DNA of 64,000 nucleotides from Pleurodeles waltl (Eukaryota; Chordata; Amphibia; Caudata; Salamandridae), in NCBI RefSeq assembly GCF_031143425.1, contig NW_027149992.1, positions 104,709 to 168,708 of the forward strand. Reading direction: 5' to 3'. The position numbers and the translations under genes are program-made. The notes under the pieces were generated by a model. It ran no database searches and was not told where the DNA came from. It worked only from the letters and a program-made list of their open reading frames with translations. Positions 1 to 8,089 of this stretch are shown here, one piece after another (within the stretch, counting starts at the first letter, position 1; each line of letters opens with the position of its first letter).

Positions 1-1172
1 TCCACAAAGCACAGTCACAGGCAGGGCAGCACGTTTTCCTCAGCTATCAGCTCTTCTCCAGGCAGAGGTTCCTCTTGGTTCCAGAAGTGTTTCTAAAGTT
101 TGTAAGTTTGGGTGCCCTTCTTATACCCATTTTAGTCTTTGAAGTCACCTTCCTTCAAAGGGGACTCACACCTTCTTGTGAAATCCTGCCTTGCCCAGGC
201 AAGGCCTCGGACACACACCAGGGGGTTGGAGACAGCATTGTCAGAGGCAGGCACAGTCCTTTCAGATGAGAGTGACCACTCCACCCCTCCCTCCTAGCAG
301 AGATGGCTAATCAGGAAATGCAGATTACACCCCAGCTCCCTTTGTGTCACTGTCTGGTGTGAGGTGAAAAACAACCCAACTGTCAAACTGACCCAGACAG
401 GGAATCCACAAACAAGGCAGAGTCACAGAATGGTTTAAGCAAGAAAATGTTCACTTTCTAAAAGTGGCATTTCCAAACTCACAATCTTAAAATCAACTTT
501 ACTAAAAGATGTATTTTTAAATTGTGAGTTCAGGGATCCCAAACTCCACATGTCCATCTACTCTCTAGGGGAATCTACACTTTAATCATATTTAAAGGTA
601 GCCCCCATATTATCCTATGAGAGAGACAGACCTTGCAACAGTGAAAACGAAATTGGCAGTATTTCACTGTTAGGACATATAAACCACATTACTATATGTC
701 CTACCTTATCCATACACTGCACCCTGCCCTTGGGGCTACCTAGGGCCTACCTTAGGGGTGCCTTACATGTAAGGAAAGGGAAGGTTTAGACCTGGCAAGT
801 GGGTACACTTGCCAAGTCGAATTTACAGTGTAAAATTACACATACAGACACTGCAGTGGCAGGTCTGAGACATGATTACAGAGCTACTTATGTGGGTGGC
901 ACAACCAGTGCTGCAGGCCCACTAGTAGCATTTGATTTACAGGCCCTGGCACCTCTAGTGCACATTACTAGGGACTTACTAGTAATTCAAATATGCCAAT
1001 CATGGATGAACCACTTACATATAATTTAAACAGGAGAGCATATGCACTTTAGCACTGGTTAGCAGTGGTAAAGTGCTCAGAGTTGAAAAGCCAACAGCAA
1101 CATGTCAGAAAAAAATAGGAGGCAGGAGGCAAAAAAGTCTGGGGATGACCCTGCATAAGCAAAAGTCCAACA
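1..1172 (-). repeat. 3' LTR of the retrotransposon, partial (U3 and start of R/U5)
   Basis: This is the LTR at the 3' end of the minus-strand element, beginning at 1172 with TGTTGGAC and running left off the window. It aligns base for base with 5302-6473 without any gap. The only differences I found are G at 209 versus A at 5510 and T at 450 versus C at 5751. About 939 bp of this LTR, including the CpG-rich part, lie outside the window. A small plus-strand open frame of 76 codons at 799-1029 is repeated exactly at 6100-6330 because it lies in the LTR, and it is not evidence of a gene. Confidence 0.92.
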
Positions 1173-1184
1173 CGACCCCCTACC
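1173..1184 (-). other. Candidate polypurine tract next to the 3' LTR
   Basis: On the minus strand the interior ends GGTAGGGGGTCG immediately before the LTR start TGTTGG. A purine-rich tract in this place is where plus-strand DNA synthesis is primed in LTR elements. The tract is short and interrupted by T and C, so the position supports the call more than the composition does. Confidence 0.55.
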
Positions 1185-1207
1185 AGCCTAAAGCCAGGGG
1201 AGAACAA

Positions 1208-4162
1208 TCAATACCTTGATGTACTTCCCTGATTGGGGCGATAGAACAGGGACCCAGGCCCACAACAGCAGGGGCATGTTCCAGTTCTACGCCTTCCTGA
1301 CTCCAGTTGGATCCCTCTGTCCATACTCTCAGGGCCCACTAAGCTAACCCATGGGGAACCCTTCTCCACATCTACAGACACCATCTGTGCAACACCTAAC
1401 TTTACTTTGCTCACAGATGTATTGCAATGGGCAGATAGTACCACCAGGGCCAACACAGTGGTGTTGCCCACTCCACCCCCGGGGTGTGACTCTCGTCCTC
1501 CCCCCCCCAGGGGCAACTCTGTCCACCAGGACAGCAAGCCACAGTGGCCCCAGACAACTGTCAGGGATGAGAGCCCGACCTCAGGCCTCTCTAACCACTG
1601 TGACTGTGGAGAGTGGGGGGTGGTAGCCCCAGGTGCCTGGCACCCTTTGACCACTCTCTCTTCCACCAGGTCAGGGATGACAACCTGACCCTGGTCCTCC
1701 CCTCTGGGGCTCTGTACCCTCCCTGCAGAAGCGGCACCCCCAGAGTCAAAAACTGTCAGGGTGCTTGTAGAAGCAGTCCTGCACAATTCTTCCATCAGTG
1801 CAGGGATGTTAACCTGCAACTGATCCTCCAACCTGGGGTCTGTACCTTCAGGTTGGACCAGGGCCAGGGATGAGGCTTCCCTCCCCCTGCCCTCTCTTCT
1901 GGGGTCCTGAACCACCCAACTAGGAGTGGCCCCCCCAGAAGACAACATGGTAGGGGCACTGTTAACAGTAGCCCCTTCCTCCAGGTCAGGGGGGACACCC
2001 TTAACCTGGCCTCCCAATCCAGGGTCTGTACCCACAGACTGGATCACTGCCTGGCAAACCAGGGCTTCCTGGGGGGCATACCTACCCCCTACCAGGTCAG
2101 AGTTTACCCTCTGAACCTGGTCATCCAACCCAGGGTCACCACCCTGTGGTTGAACCACTGCCTGGCACCCCAGGACTTCCTTGGGAGCACACTTACCCCC
2201 TATCAGGTCAGAGTTTACCCCCTGAACCTGATCATTCAACCCAGAGTCACCACCCTGCGGTTGAACCATTGCCTGGCACACCAGGACTTCCTTGGGAGCA
2301 CACTTACCCCCCATCAGGTCAGAGTTTACCCCCTGAACCTGATCATTCAACCCAGAGTCACCACCCTGCGGTTGAACCATTGCCTGGTACACCAGGACTT
2401 CCAGGGGAGCACACCTACCCCCTACCAGATCAGAGCTTACCCCCTGAATCTGGCAATCCAACCCAGAGTCACTACCCTGCGGTTGAACCACTGCCTGGCG
2501 CACCAGGACTTCCTTGGGAGCACACGTACTCCCCATCAGGTCAGAGTTTACCCCCTGAACCTGATCATCCAACCCAGAGTCACCATCCTGCGGTTGAATC
2601 ATTGCCTGGCGCACCAGGACTTCCTGGGGGGCACACCTACCCCCCACAAGGGAAACACTTTCCCCAAGGGCCATACAAGAGTCTGGCTGGCGCAGGTCTC
2701 CTGACCTCTGCCCATCTGACAGAGTCTGGATTCCCCCCAGCCCAGAAATGGTCTCACCAAGGTCATTCCTGGGGGGCTCTGCACTCAGAGCTGACCCCTG
2801 ACCCTCCAGGTTCTCCACTGGGGTCCGCAACCCCCTCTCAACCCTCTGTCTGGACTTCTGCAACCCCTCACTAGGAGTGGTACTGCCAGACACCAGAACT
2901 GGTGGGACGCTGGCTACAGCCGCCCCCCCAAGTTCTCCTGACACTGTGGGGTCTCCCTCAACAGATGGCCCTATGGTACAGGCTAGGCTCCCCTCCTGGG
3001 GTTCCCGCAGGGAACCCTCCAGGACCTGGGACCGGATCTCGGGCACCTTGGGCCTCAACCCATCCCCATTCCCTCTCCTCTGAGACTGGACATGGGGTCC
3101 CTCACCCATCCCACTACACTGGGACCTACCTGGGACACTACAATCCTTCCCTACCTCACCTGGTTGGGAACTACCTAGACCACTCCTCTCAGGAGCACCC
3201 CCAAATGCCTCTTCAGACTCTCTGGTACTCACCCAGAAGTCTGCCTCCATTGTAAGCTCCCTGGGGTCAGAGAACTCACACTCCACCTGGTGTTGGCATA
3301 GCTCTGGAAAATAAGGACTAGACATATGCTCTCCAGCAATTACATCACTCAGCCCCTCACATGAATTAACCAAAGTACCCTTCACCCAACCATCCAGTGA
3401 CTCTGCTTTGAAAAAGCACCCCACATCACCCTCCTGAGACTGGTGAGACAGTACCTGACTGTCCCTGACACTCAACCCACACTCTTCTGGGATGTTTTCA
3501 CACTCCATAACCAGGACTTCTACCTGGGGGGAACCCCTCTCCCTGTCACTCTCACTTAGAGTCAGTAGAGTGTCCCTCCCACCAGTAGGAATATGACTCC
3601 CCATGCCAGTTCCCCAATCCACCTCAGGGACCCTGTGCATCACTGGAGCTACCTCATACCCCTGAACCTCCTGGCGTGTGTTAACTCCCTCCTTCAAGTA
3701 GGGCACCACATCTCTGGGCATGTGCACTTCTTCAGCAGTACTGGATACAAGATTTTTGCTGCCACCATCTGAACTGGACTCAGCCCTCATGGCCTCCAGC
3801 TTCAGCTCTTCACAGCTCAGCTCTTGAGCTGCAATCCTTTCTTTTTCCAGGACTAAGGCTCTCTCCTCCTCAGCCCTCTCAAGCTCTGCATCTAGCTCTT
3901 CCAGACTCCGGATTCGAGCTAGGAGCCACTCATCTCTTTCTGTTCCCTCCTCCTCAGAGTAGTTATCCTCCTCCTCAGAGTAGTTATCCTCCTCAGACTC
4001 ATTTGGTGGTGTTGCCTGACAACGTTTCAATTCATACTGAAACAGGGCTGACTCAAGATCCTCCCTTCTGGATTTCCTGTTCACAGCCAGTCCCCTTTCC
4101 ATGCAGAATGCTTTAAGCTGCCACTTTTTATACATAAATAGGTGCCAGAAATGGACTTCCAT
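1208..4162 (-). CDS. Gag-like 984-residue protein of the retrotransposon, with internal repeats
   Basis: This is the only long frame in the element interior. It starts at an ATG with A at -3 and G at +4 and ends in TGA at 1210-1208. Residues 1-48 form a short helical, basic region (WQLKAFCMERGLAV...RKSRREDLESAL) resembling the SAP-like N-terminus found in some vertebrate Gypsy-type Gag proteins. Residues 55-75 are very acidic with a repeated EEDNYS motif, and residues 75-128 are rich in E, L, A and R and likely form a coiled coil. A Gly/Ser/Pro-rich middle follows, then six 37-residue repeats at about 505-727, then a tail with a CPCCC cluster. I find no CCHC zinc knuckle, no protease D-[ST]-G-A, no RT YxDD box and no integrase HHCC or DDE pattern. 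It fills almost the whole space between PBS and 3' LTR, so pol is absent and not merely frameshifted. The function beyond Gag-like is unknown. Confidence 0.75.
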   Translation of the reverse strand: MEVHFWHLFMYKKWQLKAFCMERGLAVNRKSRREDLESALFQYELKRCQATPPNESEEDNYSEEEDNYSEEEGTERDEWLLARIRSLEELDAELERAEEERALVLEKERIAAQELSCEELKLEAMRAESSSDGGSKNLVSSTAEEVHMPRDVVPYLKEGVNTRQEVQGYEVAPVMHRVPEVDWGTGMGSHIPTGGRDTLLTLSESDRERGSPQVEVLVMECENIPEECGLSVRDSQVLSHQSQEGDVGCFFKAESLDGWVKGTLVNSCEGLSDVIAGEHMSSPYFPELCQHQVECEFSDPRELTMEADFWVSTRESEEAFGGAPERSGLGSSQPGEVGKDCSVPGRSQCSGMGEGPHVQSQRRGNGDGLRPKVPEIRSQVLEGSLREPQEGSLACTIGPSVEGDPTVSGELGGAAVASVPPVLVSGSTTPSEGLQKSRQRVERGLRTPVENLEGQGSALSAEPPRNDLGETISGLGGIQTLSDGQRSGDLRQPDSCMALGESVSLVGGRCAPQEVLVRQAMIQPQDGDSGLDDQVQGVNSDLMGSTCAPKEVLVRQAVVQPQGSDSGLDCQIQGVSSDLVGGRCAPLEVLVYQAMVQPQGGDSGLNDQVQGVNSDLMGGKCAPKEVLVCQAMVQPQGGDSGLNDQVQGVNSDLIGGKCAPKEVLGCQAVVQPQGGDPGLDDQVQRVNSDLVGGRYAPQEALVCQAVIQSVGTDPGLGGQVKGVPPDLEEGATVNSAPTMLSSGGATPSWVVQDPRREGRGREASSLALVQPEGTDPRLEDQLQVNIPALMEELCRTASTSTLTVFDSGGAASAGRVQSPRGEDQGQVVIPDLVEERVVKGCQAPGATTPHSPQSQWLERPEVGLSSLTVVWGHCGLLSWWTELPLGGGGRESHPGGGVGNTTVLALVVLSAHCNTSVSKVKLGVAQMVSVDVEKGSPWVSLVGPESMDRGIQLESGRRRTGTCPCCCGPGSLFYRPNQGSTSRY
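1984..2649 (-). repeat. 111-bp in-frame tandem repeat inside the gag-like ORF (six units)
   Basis: The same 12-15 base landmark (plus strand TGAACCACTGCC or close variants) recurs at 2040, 2151, 2262, 2373, 2484 and 2595, exactly 111 bp apart each time. Because 111 is 37 codons, the repeat keeps the frame. Each translated unit begins with a variant of GG-x-CAP-x-EVLV, passes through QPQGGDSGL and ends QGVNSDL. The middle units are most alike; the unit at the low-coordinate end is most diverged (cysteine replaced by tyrosine). The array ends are approximate. Confidence 0.9.
3950..3996 (-). repeat. Short acidic-coding tandem duplication in the gag-like ORF
   Basis: The plus-strand block CCTCCTCAGAGTAGTTATC appears twice in a row here, with a partial third start. 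It encodes the repeated residues EEDNYS at about positions 57-72 of the ORF. It is a small slippage-type expansion that preserves the frame. Confidence 0.8.
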
Positions 4163-4343
4163 TCTGCCAAGGCTTCACAACCAAAAAAACAAAGTCCAAA
4201 AATATTAGCAATACTTCCAGGAGGACATCAGAGAACAAAAAGCAGAATCACAAGACAAGTAGTATGTGGTCACGTAGTGGTCTGAGATCAAACAGTAGTG
4301 TACACTTAATTACTGTATGTCAAGTACAAATACAAGTCCAAAT
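4163..4343 (-). other. Leader between primer-binding site and gag-like ORF
   Basis: These 181 bases lie between the candidate primer-binding site and the ORF start. They would form the end of the 5' untranslated leader, where a packaging signal would be expected in this kind of element. I see no frame of note and no obvious strong hairpin. Confidence 0.5.
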
Positions 4344-4361
4344 CCCGACCGCTGGTCACCA
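4344..4361 (-). promoter_or_regulatory. Candidate tRNA primer-binding site
   Basis: On the minus strand, one base after the LTR end, the sequence reads TGGTGACCAGCGGTCGGG. Its complement ends in CCA, as a tRNA 3' end must. The plus strand just beyond (GTCCAAATCCC) also looks like a tRNA T-arm, so tRNA similarity may extend past the 18 bases. I cannot name the tRNA with confidence. Confidence 0.7.
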
Positions 4362-4728
4362 ATGTTAGAAATGGGGTCTCTGGTTGACAGTCAGGTTACC
4401 CCCTGTTCAAGCAAGGACCCTCACTCTAGTTAGGATAAAAGAGAATCACCCTCAGCTAACCCCTGCTTACCCCCTTGGTAGCTTGGCAGAGCAGTAGGCT
4501 TAACCTCAGAGTGCTGGGCGTAAAGTATTTGTACCAACACACACAGTAACTTAATGAAAACACTACAAAATGACACCACACCAGTTTAGAAAAATAGGAA
4601 ATATTTATCTAGACAAAACAAGACCAAAACGACAAAAATCCAACATACACAAGTCAAGTTATGATTTTTTAAAGGTTTAAAATAAAAAGAGTCTTTAGGT
4701 AGTTGTAACACCACACTAGCGCTGCTAG

Positions 4729-5060
4729 CGTGAAAATGTACCTGGTTTGCGTCAAAAATAACCCCGCACGGGTGGTGTGCGTCGAAAGTAACCCTGCGTC
4801 GAAAACAACTCGGCACGGCGGTGCGTGTTGAAAAAGCCAGCCACACGACGATCCGAAAGTCCCGCGGCGCAGGGTGCGATCTCTCAGCCTCCGTCAGCGA
4901 TGCTGCGCGTCGTTTCTCCTGCTCCGGGCGTCGGTTTTTCGGTCGCGTTTCCTGCGGCGTCGTTTCTCAGCTGCGGAACCGGCGTCGCGTCGTTTTCTCA
5001 GCCGCGATCGGATTCGCGTCGATCTTTTCTCCGCACGGCGCTCGGTGCGTGTATTTTTGT
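4729..5060. promoter_or_regulatory. CpG-rich block in the LTR
   Basis: This stretch is much denser in CpG than the rest of the element. It contains several copies of a GCGTCGTTTCTC-like motif (near 4907, 4957 and 4985). By position it would lie in the transcribed leader of the element, or might act as a CpG-island promoter itself. In the other LTR the equivalent block is outside the window, so the two copies cannot be compared. Confidence 0.65.
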
Positions 5061-5420
5061 CCTTAGGCTGCCAGCCTCTCCTTTCAGGGTCCCAGGGACT
5101 GGAAGGGCACCACAGGGCAGAGTAGGGGTCTCTCCAGAGACTCCAGGTGCTGGCAGGAAGAAGTCTTTGCTATCCCTGAGACTTCAACAACAGGAGGCAA
5201 GCTCTACATCAAGCCCTTGGAGATTTCTTCTTCAAGAAGGAAGGCACACAAAGTCCAGTCTTTGCCCTCTTACTCTGGCAGAAGCAGCACTGCAGGAAAG
5301 CTCCACAAAGCACAGTCACAGGCAGGGCAGCACGTTTTCCTCAGCTATCAGCTCTTCTCCAGGCAGAGGTTCCTCTTGGTTCCAGAAGTGTTTCTAAAGT
5401 TTGTAAGTTTGGGTGCCCTT

Positions 5421-5426
5421 CTTATA
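5421..5426 (-). promoter_or_regulatory. Candidate TATA box of the 5' LTR
   Basis: The minus strand reads GGGTATAAGAAGGG across this site. This is a good TATA-like match in a suitable place, about 1.05 kb into the LTR, and would put transcription start near 5390-5397. The same sequence is present in the 3' LTR at about 120-125. No further core-promoter element was verified. Confidence 0.45.
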
Positions 5427-6473
5427 CCCATTTTAGTCTTTGAAGTCACCTTCCTTCAAAGGGGACTCACACCTTCTTGTGAAATCCTGCCTTGCCCAGG
5501 CAAGGCCTCAGACACACACCAGGGGGTTGGAGACAGCATTGTCAGAGGCAGGCACAGTCCTTTCAGATGAGAGTGACCACTCCACCCCTCCCTCCTAGCA
5601 GAGATGGCTAATCAGGAAATGCAGATTACACCCCAGCTCCCTTTGTGTCACTGTCTGGTGTGAGGTGAAAAACAACCCAACTGTCAAACTGACCCAGACA
5701 GGGAATCCACAAACAAGGCAGAGTCACAGAATGGTTTAAGCAAGAAAATGCTCACTTTCTAAAAGTGGCATTTCCAAACTCACAATCTTAAAATCAACTT
5801 TACTAAAAGATGTATTTTTAAATTGTGAGTTCAGGGATCCCAAACTCCACATGTCCATCTACTCTCTAGGGGAATCTACACTTTAATCATATTTAAAGGT
5901 AGCCCCCATATTATCCTATGAGAGAGACAGACCTTGCAACAGTGAAAACGAAATTGGCAGTATTTCACTGTTAGGACATATAAACCACATTACTATATGT
6001 CCTACCTTATCCATACACTGCACCCTGCCCTTGGGGCTACCTAGGGCCTACCTTAGGGGTGCCTTACATGTAAGGAAAGGGAAGGTTTAGACCTGGCAAG
6101 TGGGTACACTTGCCAAGTCGAATTTACAGTGTAAAATTACACATACAGACACTGCAGTGGCAGGTCTGAGACATGATTACAGAGCTACTTATGTGGGTGG
6201 CACAACCAGTGCTGCAGGCCCACTAGTAGCATTTGATTTACAGGCCCTGGCACCTCTAGTGCACATTACTAGGGACTTACTAGTAATTCAAATATGCCAA
6301 TCATGGATGAACCACTTACATATAATTTAAACAGGAGAGCATATGCACTTTAGCACTGGTTAGCAGTGGTAAAGTGCTCAGAGTTGAAAAGCCAACAGCA
6401 ACATGTCAGAAAAAAATAGGAGGCAGGAGGCAAAAAAGTCTGGGGATGACCCTGCATAAGCAAAAGTCCAACA

Positions 6474-6478
6474 GCCTG
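6474..6478. other. Insertion junction; predicted target-site duplication
   Basis: The LTR copies part here: after the shared ...CCAACA the left copy continues into the element interior and this one continues with GCCTGTAGCTCAGCC, which is mid-monomer satellite. The 4-6 bases starting at 6474 (GCCTG) should be the target-site duplication. The matching copy would be left of the window and cannot be seen. Confidence 0.7.
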
Positions 6479-8089
6479 TAGCTCAGCCGCCACCTAGGTA
6501 AACCTACCAAACCTGTGCATTTCTGAAAACTAGAGACCTAGGGGAATCCAAGATGGGGTGACTTGTGTGGCTCGGACCAGGTTCTGTTACCCAGAATCCT
6601 TTGCAAACCTCAAAATTGGGCTAAAAAAACACATGTTCCTCACATTTCTGTGGCAGAAAGTTCTGGAATCTGAGAGGAGCCACAAATTTCCTTCCACCCA
6701 ACGTTCCCCCACGTCTCCCGATAAAAATGATACCTCACTTGTGTGGGTAGGCCTAGCGCCCGCGACCGGAAACGCCCCAAAGCGCAACGTGGACACATCC
6801 ATTTTTTTTAAAGAAAACAGAGGTGTTTTTTGCAAAGTGCCTACCTGTAGATTTTGGCCTGTAGCTCTGCCGCCACCTAGGGAAACCTACCAAACCTGTG
6901 CATTTCTGAAAACTAGAGACCTAGGGGAATCCAAGATGGGGTGACTTGTGTGGCTCGGACCAGATTCTGTTACCCAGAATCCTTTGCAAACCTCAAAATT
7001 TGGCTAAAAAAACACATGTTTCTCACATTTCTGTGGCAGAAACTTCTGGAATCTGAGAGGAGCCACATATTTCCTTCCACCCAGCGTTCCCCCACGTCTC
7101 CCGATAAAAATGATACCTCACTTGTGTGGGTAGGCCTAGCGCCCGCGACAGGAAACGCCCCAAAGCGCAACGTTGACACATCCAATTTTTTTAAAGAAAA
7201 CAGAGGTGTTTTTTGCAAAGTGCCTACCTGTAGATTTTGGCCTGTAGCTCAGCCGCCACCTAGGGTACCCTACCAAACCTGTGCATTTCTGAAAACTAGA
7301 GACCTAGGGGAATCTAAGATGGAGTGACTTGTGTGGCTCGGACCAGGTTCTGTTACCGAGAATCCTTTGCAAACCTCAAAAATTGGCTACAAAAACACAT
7401 GTTCCTCACATTTCTGTGGCAGAAAGTTCTGGAATCTGAGAGGAGCCACACATTTCCTTCCACCCAACGTTCCCCCACGTCTCCCGATAAAAATGATACC
7501 TCACTTGTGTGGGTAGGCCTAGCGCCCGCGACCGGAAACGCCCCAAAGCGCAACGTGGACACATCCAATTTTTTGAAAGAAAACAGAGATGTTTTTTGCA
7601 AAGTGCCTACCTGTAGATTTTGGCCTGTAGCTCTGCCGCCACCTAGGGAAACCTACCAAACCTGTGCATTTCTGAAAACTAGAGACCTAGGGGAATCCAA
7701 GATGGGGTGACTTGTGTGGCTCGGACCAGATTCTGTTACCCAGAATCCTTTGCAAACCTCAAAATTTGGCTAAAAAAACAGATGTTCCTCACATTTCTGT
7801 GGCAGAAACTTCTGGAATCTGAGAGGAGCCACAAATTTCCTTCCACCCAGCATTCCCCCACGTCTCCCGATAAAAATTATACCTCACTTGTGTGGGTAGG
7901 CCCAGCGCCCGCAACAGGAAACGCCCCAAAGTGCAACGTGGACACATCCAAATTTTTTAAAGAAAACAGAGGTGTTTTTTGCAAAGTGCCTACCTGTAGA
8001 TTTTGGCCTGTAGCTCAGCCGCCACCTAGGGAAACCTACCAAACCTGTGCATTTCTGAAAACTAGAGACCTAGGGGAATCCAAGATGGG

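Larger units (their letters stand above)
1..6473 (-). mobile_element. Non-autonomous LTR retrotransposon, left end cut by the window
   Basis: Bases 1-1172 repeat in direct orientation as 5302-6473 with two mismatches, and the segment between carries one long minus-strand ORF, which is the layout of an LTR element. The LTR termini are TG...CA, seen at 4363 (TGTTAGAA on the plus strand) and at 6473 and 1172 (TGTTGGAC on the minus strand). A primer-binding-site candidate lies one base inside the 5' LTR, and a short G-rich tract lies next to the 3' LTR. The visible part is 6473 bp; the complete element should be about 7.4 kb, with about 0.94 kb of 3' LTR outside the window. No protease, RT, RNase H or integrase frame is present in the 3.2 kb interior, so it would depend on enzymes supplied in trans. 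Ty3/Gypsy-type ancestry is an inference from the long LTRs and the Gag-like N-terminus. Confidence 0.9.
4363..6473 (-). repeat. 5' LTR of the retrotransposon, complete
   Basis: In element orientation this LTR starts at 6473 and ends at 4363, 2111 bp long, with an imperfect terminal inverted repeat (TGTTGGA against TCTAACA). Its first 1172 bp are duplicated at 1-1172. U3 would be the high-coordinate part. A TATA-like motif lies at 5426-5421, and the part below that, including a CpG-rich block, would be transcribed as R and U5. Small open frames in it (4586-4846 minus, 4821-5570 plus) overlap each other and are not convincing. A plain AATAAA signal downstream of the TATA motif was not found; GATAAA near 4607-4612 is a weak alternative. 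Confidence 0.9.

Noticed and set aside
799..1029. 76-codon plus-strand frame, identical at 6100-6330
   Set aside because: The identity comes from the two LTRs; it is opposite to the element's strand and in U3, with no protein features.
1984..2649. Aspartic-protease-like DSG triplets in the 37-residue repeats
   Set aside because: The triplet recurs as DSGL in every unit without the following Ala or the flanking hydrophobic pattern of a retroviral-type protease; it is part of the repeat.
2146..2874. Plus-strand 242-codon and 184-codon proline-rich frames
   Set aside because: They lie opposite the gag-like ORF and owe their length and repeats to its 111-bp units.
4586..4846. 86-codon minus-strand frame and overlapping plus-strand frames in the LTR
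   Set aside because: Mutually overlapping short frames in a CpG-rich LTR region; nothing recognisable and no context for translation.
5881..5890. ATTAAA on the minus strand near 5885 as the element's poly(A) signal
   Set aside because: It lies upstream of the candidate TATA box in element orientation, in U3, and could serve only the 3' LTR if transcription ended in U3; no supporting downstream element seen.
6479..6592. A true tRNA gene or tRNA-derived SINE in each monomer
   Set aside because: Only the A-box-like part fits; there is no anticodon arm and the B-box candidate lacks the invariant GA. Kept only as a low-confidence finding.
6558..6944. Repeated 128-codon plus-strand frames in every monomer, as a gene family
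   Set aside because: They start with GTG, follow a 383-bp unit that shifts frame each copy, overlap frames on the opposite strand, and have no promoter or start context. They are satellite composition.
7353..7601. Repeated 82-codon minus-strand frames in the monomers
   Set aside because: They are the reverse complement of the same open stretch and change or break with single indels; no sign of independent coding.
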